In this document: positions 23,354-34,903 of the stretch, in pieces
How positions within the stretch are numbered: the stretch's first letter is position 1
Layout of the letters: each line of letters opens with the position of its first letter
Origin: Klebsormidium nitens
Taxonomy: Eukaryota; Streptophyta; Klebsormidiophyceae; Klebsormidiales; Klebsormidiaceae
Direction of reading: 5' to 3'
NCBI GenBank assembly: GCA_000708835.1
Contig: DF237356.1
Span: 19,942 to 83,941, forward strand
DNA length: 64,000 bases
The notes under the pieces: model-generated
Seen by the model: only the letters and a program-made list of their open reading frames with translations
Told to the model about the DNA's origin: nothing
The model's database searches: none
Made by a program: the position numbers and the translations under genes

Positions 23354-26300
23354 TCACCGAGACTCCCCGTCCCTAACCGGCAACATCTCTATAATCGCCG
23401 GGGATCCCCCGTCGGCCGACTCTTCAGTGGCCACTCTAGTTTCCCGACTTCCTTCTACCGGCACCGCCCGAACGACTTGGCTCGACTCCCCGCTCCCTTC
23501 GACTGGCGACACCCTCCCGGCTTGACTCGACTCGGCCCCCGCCGCAACCCGCGAACTGTGCCGAACGTCCTCGGTCGCGATACTGATCGCCCCGCTCATC
23601 GCCAGCGTTTCCACACTCGGGTTCTCGCTCATTCCGGGTTGGATCACAACCACAAACGACCGCCCGTCTTTGCCAACCACGCACGCCTCGTCGCCCCCGG
23701 TCTCTTTCCCGGGGTCTAGATTCACCTCGTACATCGGAACGTCGACCACCCGCGCGCGCACCCCGCCAGGGGGGACGAACCGCAGCAAACTTCCCCCCCC
23801 GACTCGAGATGCCGACATGTGCGCGAGGTTTCGCCGCACGCGCGCACGCGCGAGCCGCCGGTTGCGGCATATGCCGATCAGGCAGCCGAGGGAGAAGACG
23901 ACGAGGACGCACGCGAGGACCCCCCCCACCATGACGATCACGCGCACGAAGAGCGTGTTGCTGAAGTAGCGCTGGAAGTTGTACAGGTCGCAGTACTCGG
24001 TGGACGACTGCATGATCTGGAACGTCAGCGGGATGGCGCTCTGGCACCTGCAGGGGGGTAAGCAAAATCTTCAGAGCGCAGTTCGTCAATGAGTAAAGGA
24101 CTTGGTTTGGGGGGGGGTTGGACGACTGCATGATCTGGAATGTAAGCGGGATGGAGCTTTGGCATTTGTATGGGTTAAGAAGAAGGTAAAAGGTAAGAGC
24201 TGAGACCCGGATTAACTTGAGGATTGTGTTTGAGGATTTGGACGACTGGCACGGTGAGGCGTATTGTGCAGGATGGCGCTTCGGCACCTGTCGGGGGGGT
24301 AAGAAAAGGTTCGGAGCACATCAACGTTTTGGTTTGAAGACTTGGTTTGGAGTCGCGTTGGACGACTGCCTGACGTACACTGCAAGTGGCTGGCGCTCAT
24401 TGGGGGTAGGGGATTCGAGGACTCGACCGCAGACCAGCGGTGTTCTGCACAAGTGTTTGATGCCGGAAGAGGAGTTCTTGAGCTGTTTTGATCTGGGGTT
24501 GGAAGACTGTTCACCCGACACCTGCACCGAATGGGACTTGAACAGGGGAGGCAGAGAAGACCAATGAACTTGATCAAAATTGAGTCAAAAGCGAGCCTTG
24601 CACTTCTGCCTTGCTTGAAACGCCCTGAGTACTGGGGCAGAGGAAAGCGGGGGGATCAGGGCTGAATTTGTGCTCACGTCGGGTTACAAAAGTATTGGGT
24701 TTGTACCTTAGGCACCTCGAAGAAGGGGGACAAGAAAACAAAGAGCCAGGCCGGGGATATCATACCAAGCCACCCTTGTACAAAAGAAAAGTAGCGGGAT
24801 GAAAAGCAATCAACTGCTCTAGAACGGAGTGTGACCGATGGCTTTGATATCTTTGCTCGCTCAAAGGTGCCACCGGATCCGAGCATCAAAGAGCGGATGC
24901 GAAGCTCGCGAAAGAGTTCGGGTGATCTTCGCAATGGGAACAGGCCCAAGGCGAAATCAAAAGCAAGATCACGCTCTCAATTCAAACTTCGAACCTTTTC
25001 CAGCCAAAGTGCAAGCTGAAGCTATGGTCCACTTATACATCTCAAGCGGCCATATGTGATGCAGAAACAGTCATTCTGAGAAACTCTATCACCGAATGGC
25101 AAAGCTATGTTCAGCACAGAAAGTGCATGCAACCTTTGATGCACGCAGCCCTTAACGTCTCAAATAGCAGACTGCCCATAGTTGGACAAGGTGATTAGCT
25201 AAACAAAACCAAGCAAACTTTGATATCTCGGGCTGCAGCAAATCAGTGCACTGTTCGTTCAGTCTCCCCCGTAGAGGGCTCCCCTCGTGCCAGCAACAAA
25301 AGGGGATGCAAACATTCTGCTGAAAGTCCAATGAGTTGCTTTGGAAAGTTGCTAGTTGATTCAGTGTGCTGATCAGACTGTAACTATGCGCACGCAATCG
25401 CAAATTATTGGACGTAGATACGAGGATCGAAGCAGCACCCACCCCTTAGGGTTTGCTAACAGCCCTGTACAAAAGTTGCCGGATACAATCCAATCAAAAC
25501 TGGGCTCTCTTTTTTTTGGGCTGTGAATCACAGCACACGATTTCCTGAGATTATAAAGAAGGGGCGATCAGAAAGGGAGAAGAAGGTTGTTCATTCTATC
25601 ACTGCAAAGAGATCCCCTCAGGCAAAGCGAGTAAAATTGATACGACGAATCCAAGAGGCAGACTTGAAAGCACAAAGGCAGTTTTCAGTTCAACATGTAA
25701 CAAGCAACATTACGACCACTCCACACAAACTCAAGGCCAAAGCAAAACCACCAACCAGAGGCCGTACCTGTTGTACAAGAAGAGCGTGCTCCGCAACTTG
25801 TTCTGGCACGCCGCGCTGAGCAGAAAACTCCCGTTTACCAACGAGGATGGCAGCGACCTCGGGTCAGGAAACGGCCCCCCCGAAACGTTCCAGAACGCGG
25901 ATGGCAGCGAGGGACACGTAAAGAACGACGTTTGCTGGCGCCCCCCGGCGTCCGCCACACTCCCCTGCAGCATTGCGCGTCCCCCCCTCAAATGCACCCC
26001 AGATGGACCCCCCTGAAGTGCACCACTCGGGGAACCCCCCCCGGTTTCCCACCCAAAACTCCCCCCCTGGAATACGTCCTCAAGAGGACCCGCCTCTTCT
26101 TCCTCAAAGAGCCCGGTGATTGGTCGGCGCGCATGGAGCGGTGCCCGACCCAAAAGCGGCGCCGGAGCGCTCGTCAAGTGCGCGAAACTTCTCAGCAGAA
26201 TAGAGGAGAACCAGCCCCGAGCACTGGTTTCGCTCCCGCCTACAATGCTGAGCAACCTCCGGTTGATCGTGTTGCCAACCCTCGTTGGGACGAGCAGGTT

Positions 26301-26564
26301 CGACGTCGTGGCGCCCGGGTCCCCCCCGGACGCTACGACCATCACCTGCGGCCCGCCGATGGTCACGCATCTAGTTGCCGCGGCTTCATCGGCCGCGAAG
26401 AATGTCCCCAAGAACGCGGTGTCGGTGTCTGCCGCCCCTACAGTTAGTAAGCTGCATTGCAGCGGGGGTGCGGTAAAGCGGAAACTGGTCTCAGCAAAAA
26501 CTAGGGGTAGCAGAAATGAGGAGAGGAGGAAGAATGCCAGTAGGGGCCTGATTGGTGCTGACAT
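23354..26564 (-). CDS. Unrecognised type I membrane protein, two exons
   Basis: Exons 26564-25768 and 24047-23354 join in phase across GT-AG to give about 496 aa. The start at 26562-26564 puts a clear signal peptide first (PLLAFFLLSSFLLPLVFA). An upstream in-frame ATG at 26613-26615 would add 17 hydrophilic residues before it. A 370-residue lumenal/extracellular region follows; its middle is Gly/Ser/Pro-rich (around 25860-26040). It ends with a Cys-containing module, SSTEYCDLYNFQRYFSN, just before one membrane span (VIVMVGGVLACVLVVFSLGC). Basic RNRRLARARVRR then marks the cytosolic side, and a roughly 150-residue acidic, Ser/Glu/Val-rich tail completes it. I recognise no family. The N-terminal exon could be a ligand-binding or wall-associated ectodomain (inference). 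The upstream intron carries an array of copies of the second exon's start. Confidence 0.72.
24002..24520 (-). repeat. Regular ~119-bp array of copies of the membrane-protein exon 2 boundary
   Basis: The + strand block ggacgactgcatgatctgg, which is coding in the real exon 2, occurs at 24002, 24120, 24240 (ggacgactggcac) and 24360 (ggacgactgcctgac). A weaker copy is near 24501 (ggaagactgttc). Spacing is 118, 120, 120 and about 141 bp. Each unit also retains a version of the acceptor region (gcacctgcaggggggtaag, gcatttgtatgggttaag, gcacctgtcgggggggtaag). Only the unit at 24002-24047 has an intact acceptor (reverse strand ctgcag) in the correct phase. Confidence 0.9.
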
Positions 26565-27718
26565 GGTGAGGATGAGCTCCTGGGAGGGGTTTGTCTGACG
26601 CTCAGGTAGGTTCAAGGCCCCAAAGACAACCCAACGCTTTTGACGGTGTTTTCAGCGCGCTTTTTCTCAGCGCTGAGAACATGCGCAGGACTCTGAGAGG
26701 GAGCAACCCTTATTCGTTCATTGGCGTTCTCAGGAACAGCCTACAAGTTGTAGGTCGACCTCGCAGTCTCCGAATCCCAACGATATCAAGCGACGGTTCT
26801 GTAGATATTATACGCAAGGGGCAACAATCGAAGTTTGGCTGCTACAAACTTTGCTACTACCTAATAGCTCCTTCGCCCCCTGCAAGCTGCGTCCCTGTCC
26901 AGCTAGTGCACTGTGCGACACGGTACACCCTTCTGGCAAATGCTTGAAGTTGCAGAACTTTGAAGCCTGATCAGGCTGATGTCAGATGATTCAAGAAACA
27001 TTTTTCTAGGTAATATATCTCAGAAGCCAAATGGACTTTCCATCTTTGCGATGCTCGTATGTCACCTGATTTTCCAGTGGCTTGTGTTTATTTACAGTGT
27101 TGTATCAGATCAAGATGATGTGGAAGTCGCGGCCGCGGATGGATGGGCTTTGACAAAAGCGCGACTGAATTTACGATTAACAATCATTCAATCTGCAATA
27201 TGCAATATGCGCGTTGTACCCGCCTTCGGAAAACTGGTATTAGCGCGAGCAGCTAGCGCAATACCTCCAAATTAGGGTTCCGACATGCCCAGGCCCAGCT
27301 GCCAAAGTTGTCCAGGTCCTCGGCAGAGCATTGATTCCGTGTGGGCGACAGCCACTTTTGAGCTTACTTAGCTTAGTTGCCTTGCAGGTTACTGCTCTTG
27401 TCATCACGTTGGCATCTTAGCTGCTGTAAAGGCGATTTCAAATGCTTGAATAAGAGCGAAGAAAGATATAACGGAATGTAGGACTCACTTTGTGGAAGAG
27501 GCGCCTCTTGCAAGCGAGCGGGACAATCGTCCCAATGTTGAAAGAAGCTGCGATTGAAGCTCATACAATAGAGACTGTAAGAGTCTTGCAATTCAGCCTA
27601 GCATGGCCCCCTTTTGCCTTCATTACCAAGACTATATCTCCTCGCAGGAGTGTTGAATCAAACAATGTGAGCCTTGCGGTTGAGCTTTCAAACGCCGCTT
27701 GACTTTCTTTCATCAAGC
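26565..27718. other. Divergent intergenic region
   Basis: The region lies between the 5' ends of the membrane-protein gene and the CCDC24-like gene, so both promoters should be here. The frames at 26591-26947 and 26979-27275 lack recognisable features. Nothing else is supported. Confidence 0.5.
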
Positions 27719-30700
27719 ATGTCGCAGGTGGACATTCTCCAGCTGTCTGAATCGCACCAGGACTTCAGCAACTTCGATCCTGAGCACCGATTTGAGGATG
27801 CATTTTCACCAGCTGAGACGAGGCAGGTCCAGGTGCTTCTTTGGGACCATGTGAAGACGCTGCTTCAGGAGGCTGAGCAAGAAGAGGTCAAGAGAGCACT
27901 TGGGGCAGCAGCGATCGAAGAGAATGAGCAGCTCTTCAGGGAGGCTGCGAGCTTGGAGGAGATCCTGGGGGACTTGCAGCGGGGTGGGGAGAAGCAGGCT
28001 GAGGTGCAGAGGCTGTTTGAGACTCCGGCGAGGAGCCTGGTGAGCTCTTAAATCTCTGCTTTGGTTTCTCATCTTCGTTTCTTCCAGCTTTGTCGTGGTT
28101 TGTGGTCCGTGGGAATTTGCATTCTTGTCGCTAGATATAGAGCGGACGCTTTTTGGGTTGCGCAATCTGGCCTCCTTTGCCAAACCAGCAAAGCGAGTTG
28201 AGCTATGGAATTGTTATGCAGATAGACACCGTAAACCATGACGTCTAAGGAGTTTGTTCTGACATCTGTCTTTATGTACACACAGCGGTTTAAATGATGA
28301 TTGCCCACAGTCTCTCCAATCTCCCTTTGAAAGCAAGAAGGCCGTCAGCTTTTCACAAACTTTGTGACTAGCGATCAGTCTCGATTAGAGTTTCAGTTTG
28401 GCTGCTATCTAATCAAGAACATGGCCCAATTTTGACCCAAGCGAACATGAGGACTTCTCCATGCCTCTTGATATACTGCTCACCACCACGGAGACAAACG
28501 AATCTAACAAGGATTTACACTCCAAGAGAAGCGGAACACAGTGCCAATTGCAAACTTGAGCAAGGTCGTCTTCTTATTCTCCCCAGGTTGAGGATGAGAT
28601 CCGGCTCCTCCTTGAAGCACTCCACCGGTCCAGCTCTGAAGACGTTCCAAACACCCAGTTCGACAATCGCTTTCCCGAACCCCTCCCTGACGAGCCACAG
28701 GAATCAGACAACTTGGACTCTCCTGAGAGCCCCTCGGAGTCCTTCTACTTCGTCAAAGCGCCAACGCCACAAGCGAGCAAGTCAGCCAGTATTGGGACTC
28801 AGCACTCGCTGCCAACTGATCGCAGCTCGCCAACAGCTTCTAACAACTTCCCAACGACTTATGCTCACCTGCCGGCCGCTTATAGCAGCCTTCCTAGTCG
28901 GAGGGACTGCCACAGCGCTCCGATCCCTGTCCAGAATGCAAAAGACAAGCAGATCTTTGAGTATCTCACAGCTCGGCCCGCATCTAGCGGATCCGTACGG
29001 CCTCGGACGTCCGACGGGCGAAGCCTTCTCCGTCCGGGCACTGCACACCTCCCGCGTCCCGAGACCTCGGGGGGTGTACTTCTAAATCCACTCCCGAGAC
29101 CGCAAACCGCGGCTGTTCGTTACTTTCCAGACGATTGTGGACGGTTCCTCACGGGACAGAGCTTGGATTCTCCTGTTTGGGAGCGTCCGTCGAGCGCCAC
29201 ATCTTACGGAGGTGCATCTTCTAGGAATTCACGTGCTGACCCCATAGAAAGCCCGCGGTGTTCTGTACGAGCAACTGAAACGAACGGTCCCGCAAGTTCT
29301 TCGGGGCTTAACCAGCGGGGCGTAGAGTCGGGCGGTTCTTCGAGACCGGGGTCACAACGAGGGCGGGCGCTCTCGAGAAGTTCAGACGGTTCGGACCGCA
29401 AGGCAGACGGTTCGGACCGGGGGGTGGGTAGCAGACCGGGCACCGGAAGCTCCCTCGGGGGGCATCAATCGAGGCAGATCGTAGAGGCTGTGGCTGACCG
29501 GTTGAACGTGTTTGAGGTCGGGGCGGTGGCGGCGCCTCTGCAAAGGGCGCTGGCAGATGAGCGGGTAAGTCCGTCCCGAAATTACGCACTTTTTCTTGGT
29601 CTACTTGCACTTTTATCTTTTACACCAGCGCTGTCTTGGTAGTGGGCGTGCGAGGTGTCAAAGAAACCATTCGGGGTTTGGCTGTGGTATCGTCGGCCAG
29701 AACTCGGCATAAGTTCCGGTCAGGCCAGGTATGTTGCTCGCCCGTGCTGTGATGAAATGGAACTTCAGAAGGAAGGAATACGCACCCCGTGTTGCTTACT
29801 AAGCACCACCTCCACGGTAGCTGGAAATTTGGATTCGTAAAATGGCAAAACCAGTCATAAATAAATTGAGCGCCGATGTATCCGCAAAAATGGCGCTTGC
29901 CACGGTTCTTCCGACCATGTCGTGCGCGGATTGCTCGCATCAGACATGACCGACAGATTTAGCATACCGCACAAAAAGCAGATCTTACACTGGCATGTCC
30001 TCTGATTGTTGACGAATTGCTTCAAGAGGGCGCTAAGCAGGTGGTTGTGCGGCGGTCCCTGTGCGAGAAGAGAAGGGCATCACATCTGACCATGTTATGG
30101 CGACCAGATTATTGGCACACGGGCCATCTGGTCGCCGCAGCGTTACGGGCCACAAAACGTTAAAGCTTAACACGCTGTAACCTACACCCCTTGAATGCAG
30201 GCGGCACTCTTGGAGGACATCGAGTGCCTGCACCAACTGATTGACGAGGAGGCGGAGTCGCATCATAAGGTGACTGTCTGCCCCGGCGACGCGCTGAGAG
30301 CGTGCTGACGTTGTTTTCTGCGTTGGCTGACGTTACAATTTGTCTCTCGCGTTAGCTTCGCAGCAATAATTTTAACCGTTTCGTAGGCCGGATCATTGTA
30401 TGGTCTTGCCGACCAAGCCGGAAAAGCAGATTTGCTGGAGCAGAACAACAGTCACTTGGCAATTGCACGACGAAGTGCAGAGTGCGGGAAGAAGGACAAC
30501 GGACTGCCTCACCGAAACGATGTTTGAACGTGTGAGGTTAACCTTTGAGAAGAGAAATTGGCGAAGAACTGGCTTTTGCTTGTATGTCAACCGAACCGGC
30601 TTACGTGCAGATCGGAAGGAGTTTGTTTGTCCGGCTTTCTTTGAGCCTTGCCATCTGTGTTTTAGATCTGCTCAGTTTGATAAGCTGGCTACTCAATTGC

Positions 30701-31781
30701 AGGCACAACCGTCGCTTGCTTCCGGACTGCCTTCCAAGAAAGCCTCGGTCCCTGGACTGTTTTCGTTCGTTCAGGTGCTTTGGACTGCGACTGTGGGATT
30801 GAAAAATTTTCTTCGCATTGCCGTGTCTGTGAGTCGAGCTTCTGCGTCTTGGTATCAAGTCCGTCCCCAGCACTCAAGGTGTCCCCAACCTAGTTCTTAG
30901 CTCAGAAGCTCTGGAAGAAGCGTGGCCCAATGAGCAGATCATCCGGCAGACAATCGAGTGCTCAGCAAACGCAGCGACCTCCTGGTTTGCTGTTGAAACC
31001 CAGGTCGAGTCAGCTGGCATCTCAATTTGGCCTCGCACAGTCTTTCTTTTTCCGTCCTCAACCTCCAGCCTTGGCCGTCGTGGCAAGCGCATTTATCCAG
31101 GTTCCAACAAAGTACCTTGTACAAAAGGGAAACCAAAATGCTGACAGATTCGGTTGGCGGCGGCTCTTGCAGGCGTCGCGGCCGCCCCCGTCCATCAAAG
31201 ATTTGCGCGACTACGGCGCGCGCCTGGAGGCGTCCCTGCGCGCGCACATCGTAGAGGCCAATCTGACGCGCGAGCGGGCGTCACCGGCTCGGACCAGTAA
31301 GCAGATCGCTAGTGAGGCGAGAAACGGGAGGACTGGGGAATCCAGATTAGCAAGTCCTCGGAAAGTCGCGGAGCAACATAGCGCTGGAGGTTGGGAAGCG
31401 GGTACTAGGACCGACGGGCCTCGAGGTGACGGAATCAGCAAAGAAGAGGGAGTGAGACGTAATGGCGTTGATCGTCACATGACCGCAAACTGCGCCGGAG
31501 TTGACAGCCACAAGGGGGAATTGCAGAGAAGCAACGGTTGTGGGCGTACACAACAATCAGAGAAGAAGTCAAATGCGTTGAAACATGTTACGACCATCAA
31601 GGTGGATCGACTGGAACAGTTGCCTGTTTCAGTCGGAGACGAGGATGCGTCAGGGGAGCGCTGGAGCCCTAGCATGAAACGGACGTCCTCAAGCAAAGTT
31701 CGGAAGTTTCGCAGTTTCGTGATGGACTTGCAGACCGAAGCCTCTGGCGCTGCGTCGCTGTGTCGAGCAGAAATAACCTGA
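27719..31781 (+). CDS. CCDC24-like coiled-coil protein
   Basis: Exons 27719-28039, 28587-29564, 30201-30269 and 31173-31781 are all phase 0 and give about 658 aa. Four blocks match, in order, the layout of animal CCDC24. First is an N-terminal helix (VLLWDHVKTLLQEAEQEEVK, then RALGAAAIEENEQLFREAAS). Second is VEDEIRLLLEALHR. Third, after a long Ser/Pro/Arg-rich linker, is QIVEAVADRLNVFEVGAVAA followed across the splice by LLEDIECLHQLIDEEAE. Fourth is PSIKDLRDYGARLEASLRAH. The tail after that is basic and low complexity. The linker of about 240 residues makes it longer than the animal protein (about 300 aa). The function of CCDC24 is not established. The start codon follows an in-frame ATG at 27674 that would add 15 residues; I chose 27719 because the conserved acidic N-terminus begins there. 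A small exon at 30703-30774 is possible but not needed for phase. Confidence 0.7.
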
Positions 31782-33311
31782 AAGAGTCTCTTTGCTTCTG
31801 TAAGCGAAAGTGCTAACGGCGTACTAAGAAAGAAACGCAGGATCTGCCAACGACTTTCAGGCAACTTAGATCACAACGTGGCAACTCGTCTACAATTGCA
31901 AGGTGATTGTCCGCCTGCATAGGTAGTAGTGACGGCTCCTTGGTACGTCCGTGCATTTGCGAGGCTGTTGCGCGCCATACCTTGAAGCCTTGATCGCACT
32001 GTGTGAGATCTCCAGAGGGGCTGAAACCAGGCTGTGCAATCAGCGCGGTCCATTCGATGTATCTGATACCAGTTGGCTGACAGAACGTGACTCAGTTTCG
32101 GGCCAATGTGGCACAGGTCGATGATCCACAAGGCGGCCAGGCTCGACTCAGCGCCAAAGCATGTGCGAATGTTTGCACCAAACGGCGATTCAATTGACTA
32201 AAAGATGCATCAGATGTCGCGCTCAGGTTGTCAAGTTCTTAGTGACATGTTACACGTTATGAGGCTCTTTTGAATTCAATTTTGAAAGAGCCTCATTGCT
32301 CTAGTTAACATGCATAGCAATCAGTGAGTGACTAATATGCCACCAAAAAGAAAGCGATATGCGCGACGTACATGCACTATAGTAAGCTATCATTCTGGCA
32401 CGTTGATCAGGCATGATCGAGAATCGAAACGTGTGATGCAGACTTCGTGTCGAATTGGGAAACTAGTTCTACACCTATACTAAGCTGCACAAAGCATGTA
32501 ATATGCGGGGCCCTCAAGGAGGCTGTTCTTTCAACCGCTATAATGCATCATGGCCACTGCACTTATGCATAAAGAAGGACATGATCACAAGTATGAGCTC
32601 AACTGATCGTTGACAAGCTTGCAAAGCATGCTTTGTTGCTCAAAAGATGCAGGAAATTGATAACTCAACCTGATTTAGCTTTCAAGGCTGCTCAGTTTGT
32701 TGGACATTGCGTTCAGAGTCCTGAGTAGAAATCTGAAAACTTGGTGCTTGTTGTAGGGCTGTAACCTAGCTCTGCATTCAGAATGAATGTGTAACAACCA
32801 CAAAGGGCCGTTGGTCAATTGTGCTACCTAAGTATATCATAGAGTGCCTTTTTCGATTTGTCTGTAGAACAGGGACCTATGTACAACTCCTTGCTACGTA
32901 ATCACTATACTTTCAACTCGAGTTCTCACAACCGCGGAGGGCGCGTAAACTGTTACTATTGTACTCCACTGCGGATACTCTCAGAAAAGTGTCGAGTCAA
33001 TCCTGAACTTGACCCTGTGTTGTAGCTCTTATTTGCATCCCAGCATTGCCTAGTATACCTGCAGAAGAAGCAGTAAGCAAAGGTTGGTCCCTGAAGTAGA
33101 TAGTCATCCAGCTTGAAGAAGCAGGACCAGTCCATCCACAGGTTGATGTCAGATATACTATCAAACAGGCCAGTGAATGCTGTGCCTACTCAAGAGAGGC
33201 TCGCAAATGTACGAGAGACCTGTGTACCATGCACAAGGACTCCAGTGAATGCTACAAAAACAGGATTCCAGAAAAAACCTTACATGCTCAAAGAATGCTC
33301 TCAATGTTGAC
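31782..33311. other. Convergent intergenic region, A+T-rich, no gene seen
   Basis: Convergent 3' flanks of the CCDC24-like and SPIRAL1-like genes. Apart from a hairpin-forming inverted repeat at 32246-32312, I see no supported feature. The short frame at 33113-33310 has no family resemblance. Confidence 0.5.
32246..32312. repeat. Imperfect inverted repeat able to form a long hairpin
   Basis: The arms pair as catgtta...atgaggctcttt with aaagagcctcat...taacatg, i.e. an exact 12-bp inner stem and an exact 7-bp outer stem separated by a mismatched bulge. The loop is about ten bases and contains gaattcaat. It could be a degenerate MITE, a 3'-end hairpin or a small-RNA precursor; nothing in the sequence decides. 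Confidence 0.6.
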
Positions 33312-34105
33312 CTAGTTCCCGAACAAGTAGCCCAGTGAAGAACCCCCTCCTGGAGCAGCTAGAACCTTCGACGTTGGACGATCCTGTACACAGAGTGGAA
33401 ACACTAATCAGGAATCCAGAAGAGCATTTTGCAGCGGAGACAGAATGGCAGACTCGGGTGCAATCCTGAAAGGCAACACACCTTCAAAGGTACTTTAGCA
33501 AATGCATACCATCTTCTGTAGGGACATTAGGGAGACAGTCTGCTGATTCTCTGAGCCTCCTTGTTCACTGAGTGCTCTGAGGCTCAAAACTTAAAGTCTT
33601 TCCTCTTCAAAATGGCGTCTTGGCCTCTTGCACTGCACACACATGCTTGACTCGTCCAATCTGCTTGCCAATGACGTCAAAGATGCTCAGGTTTACTGAC
33701 GTACAGAAGATTAGAAACCTATGACCTTTTGGAATTTGAGGGAGCTTTCTGGAAATAAGGAGGGCACGGTTTCTTGATAAAATACAGCAGCTATCTTACC
33801 GTGATAAAGTTGCCGGTGTTCTGACCCTCGACCCTGACATAGTTGTTGTTGTTCCTCCCCAATTGCTCTGGCTTCTTGTATTCGCTGAAGGACAGAGAGT
33901 TATGGCTTTCATTTGCTGCAATCAGGTTGGGCTCCTGGTGAGCGAGAGGCGCAGAGGTCTGAGTGCCAGGCTTAGCAGTCACTTCCGCCTGCTCGCGGAC
34001 CCTCCCCCTCCCACCCTTGGTGTAAGGGGCCACTGGCTCCTCTCCGCCTCCAAAGAGATAGTTCAGCTGGCTGCTCCCGCCGCCGGACATCTGACCACGA
34101 CCCAT
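33312..34105 (-). CDS. SPR1-like: SPIRAL1-like microtubule-localised protein
   Basis: Two exons, 34105-33800 and 33383-33312, join in phase 0 and give 125 aa. Plant SPIRAL1 proteins are defined by near-repeated ends, and both are present. The N-terminus is MGRGQMSGGGSSQLNYLFGG. The C-terminal half has VEGQNTGNFIT across the splice into DRPTSKV and then APGGGSSLGYLFGN-stop. The family decorates cortical microtubules and controls anisotropic cell expansion in land plants. The linker between the two ends is poorly conserved, as is usual. The protein is slightly longer than the Arabidopsis members (around 110-120 aa). The ATG at 34103-34105 is chosen because the conserved MGRG begins there; the open frame continues upstream but without conservation. 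It lies head to head with a kinesin-4 gene whose plant homologues also act on cortical microtubules. Confidence 0.93.
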
Positions 34106-34903
34106 GGCGAAGCCTGAGCGGTTGAGAGCGGAAGGTGAAGTAAGGCTGGGAGATGCTGATGCGTGGAAAACTCCTGTGACTGCTGCAAAAAGGCGCCTGC
34201 TGAGGAATGATTCGGAAGAATGCTCTTTTTGTTGCTGAAAAGTTGTGTGATATTTTCCGCAGAATCTTCCTCTCTTGAACAGGCGGTTGGACGCGGACAA
34301 GGACTTGACTCGAGGTCGGTTGCGACACAGGGGCAGAGAACTGTCCGTTGAGTCGCACTTGTGTCTCATCTCGATCGTCCGTTGGGCCACGTCAAAAGAA
34401 GTCGTTGGTAATGGACGGATGACGATGAAGTTGCTGGATCACTCGTAACGACTTCAAGTTCAAAAGTGGCGAGCACTCAGCAGTCCTACCAAATTGAGCA
34501 CTGGTGACTGCCGCTGACTCTCGAGTCTCGAGTCTGGCACAGCCTGGCAAAGCACTTTTCATCGGAGATTCCGAGAAGACTTTTGGGCCCCGGCCCCCTA
34601 CGTTGATGAGAGGACTAGCCAAGCAAAGCCTGGTTTCTGTGCAACTAGAGCGGCCGTAAAGTCAATCTAGGAACGTTCAAGGGCCCTGCACCACCTTCCA
34701 AGTTGAAGTTTCTTCTTTTGAAGATGCTTTTGCAAGTCAGTTTGTGGACAAAGTGCAGCAGGTGTAGCATGGTTGAAGGGGGCTAGTGTGTTAGCAAACA
34801 TATGCTCTGCATCAAAATCGCATCTAAGCTTCAGCATGACATCTCATGTCTATCTATGAGAACGTAGAATGAGGCAGGCGCCGTAAGGTGAAGTGCAGGC
34901 AGG
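34106..34903. promoter_or_regulatory. Shared divergent promoter region of SPIRAL1-like and kinesin-4 genes
   Basis: The two start codons are 798 bp apart and face away from each other, so both promoters and 5' UTRs must lie here. I do not see a distinctive TATA box or repeated motif. The call rests on gene arrangement only. Confidence 0.5.

Noticed and set aside
24002-24520. Regular array considered as a CRISPR or satellite
   Set aside because: Units are diverged copies of the adjacent exon junction, with no conserved repeat/variable spacer structure, and the genome is eukaryotic.
30400-30900. 166-codon forward frame inside the CCDC24-like gene
   Set aside because: It lies within the last intron, and phase closes without it. 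A 72-nt exon at 30703-30774 is possible but has no conserved content.
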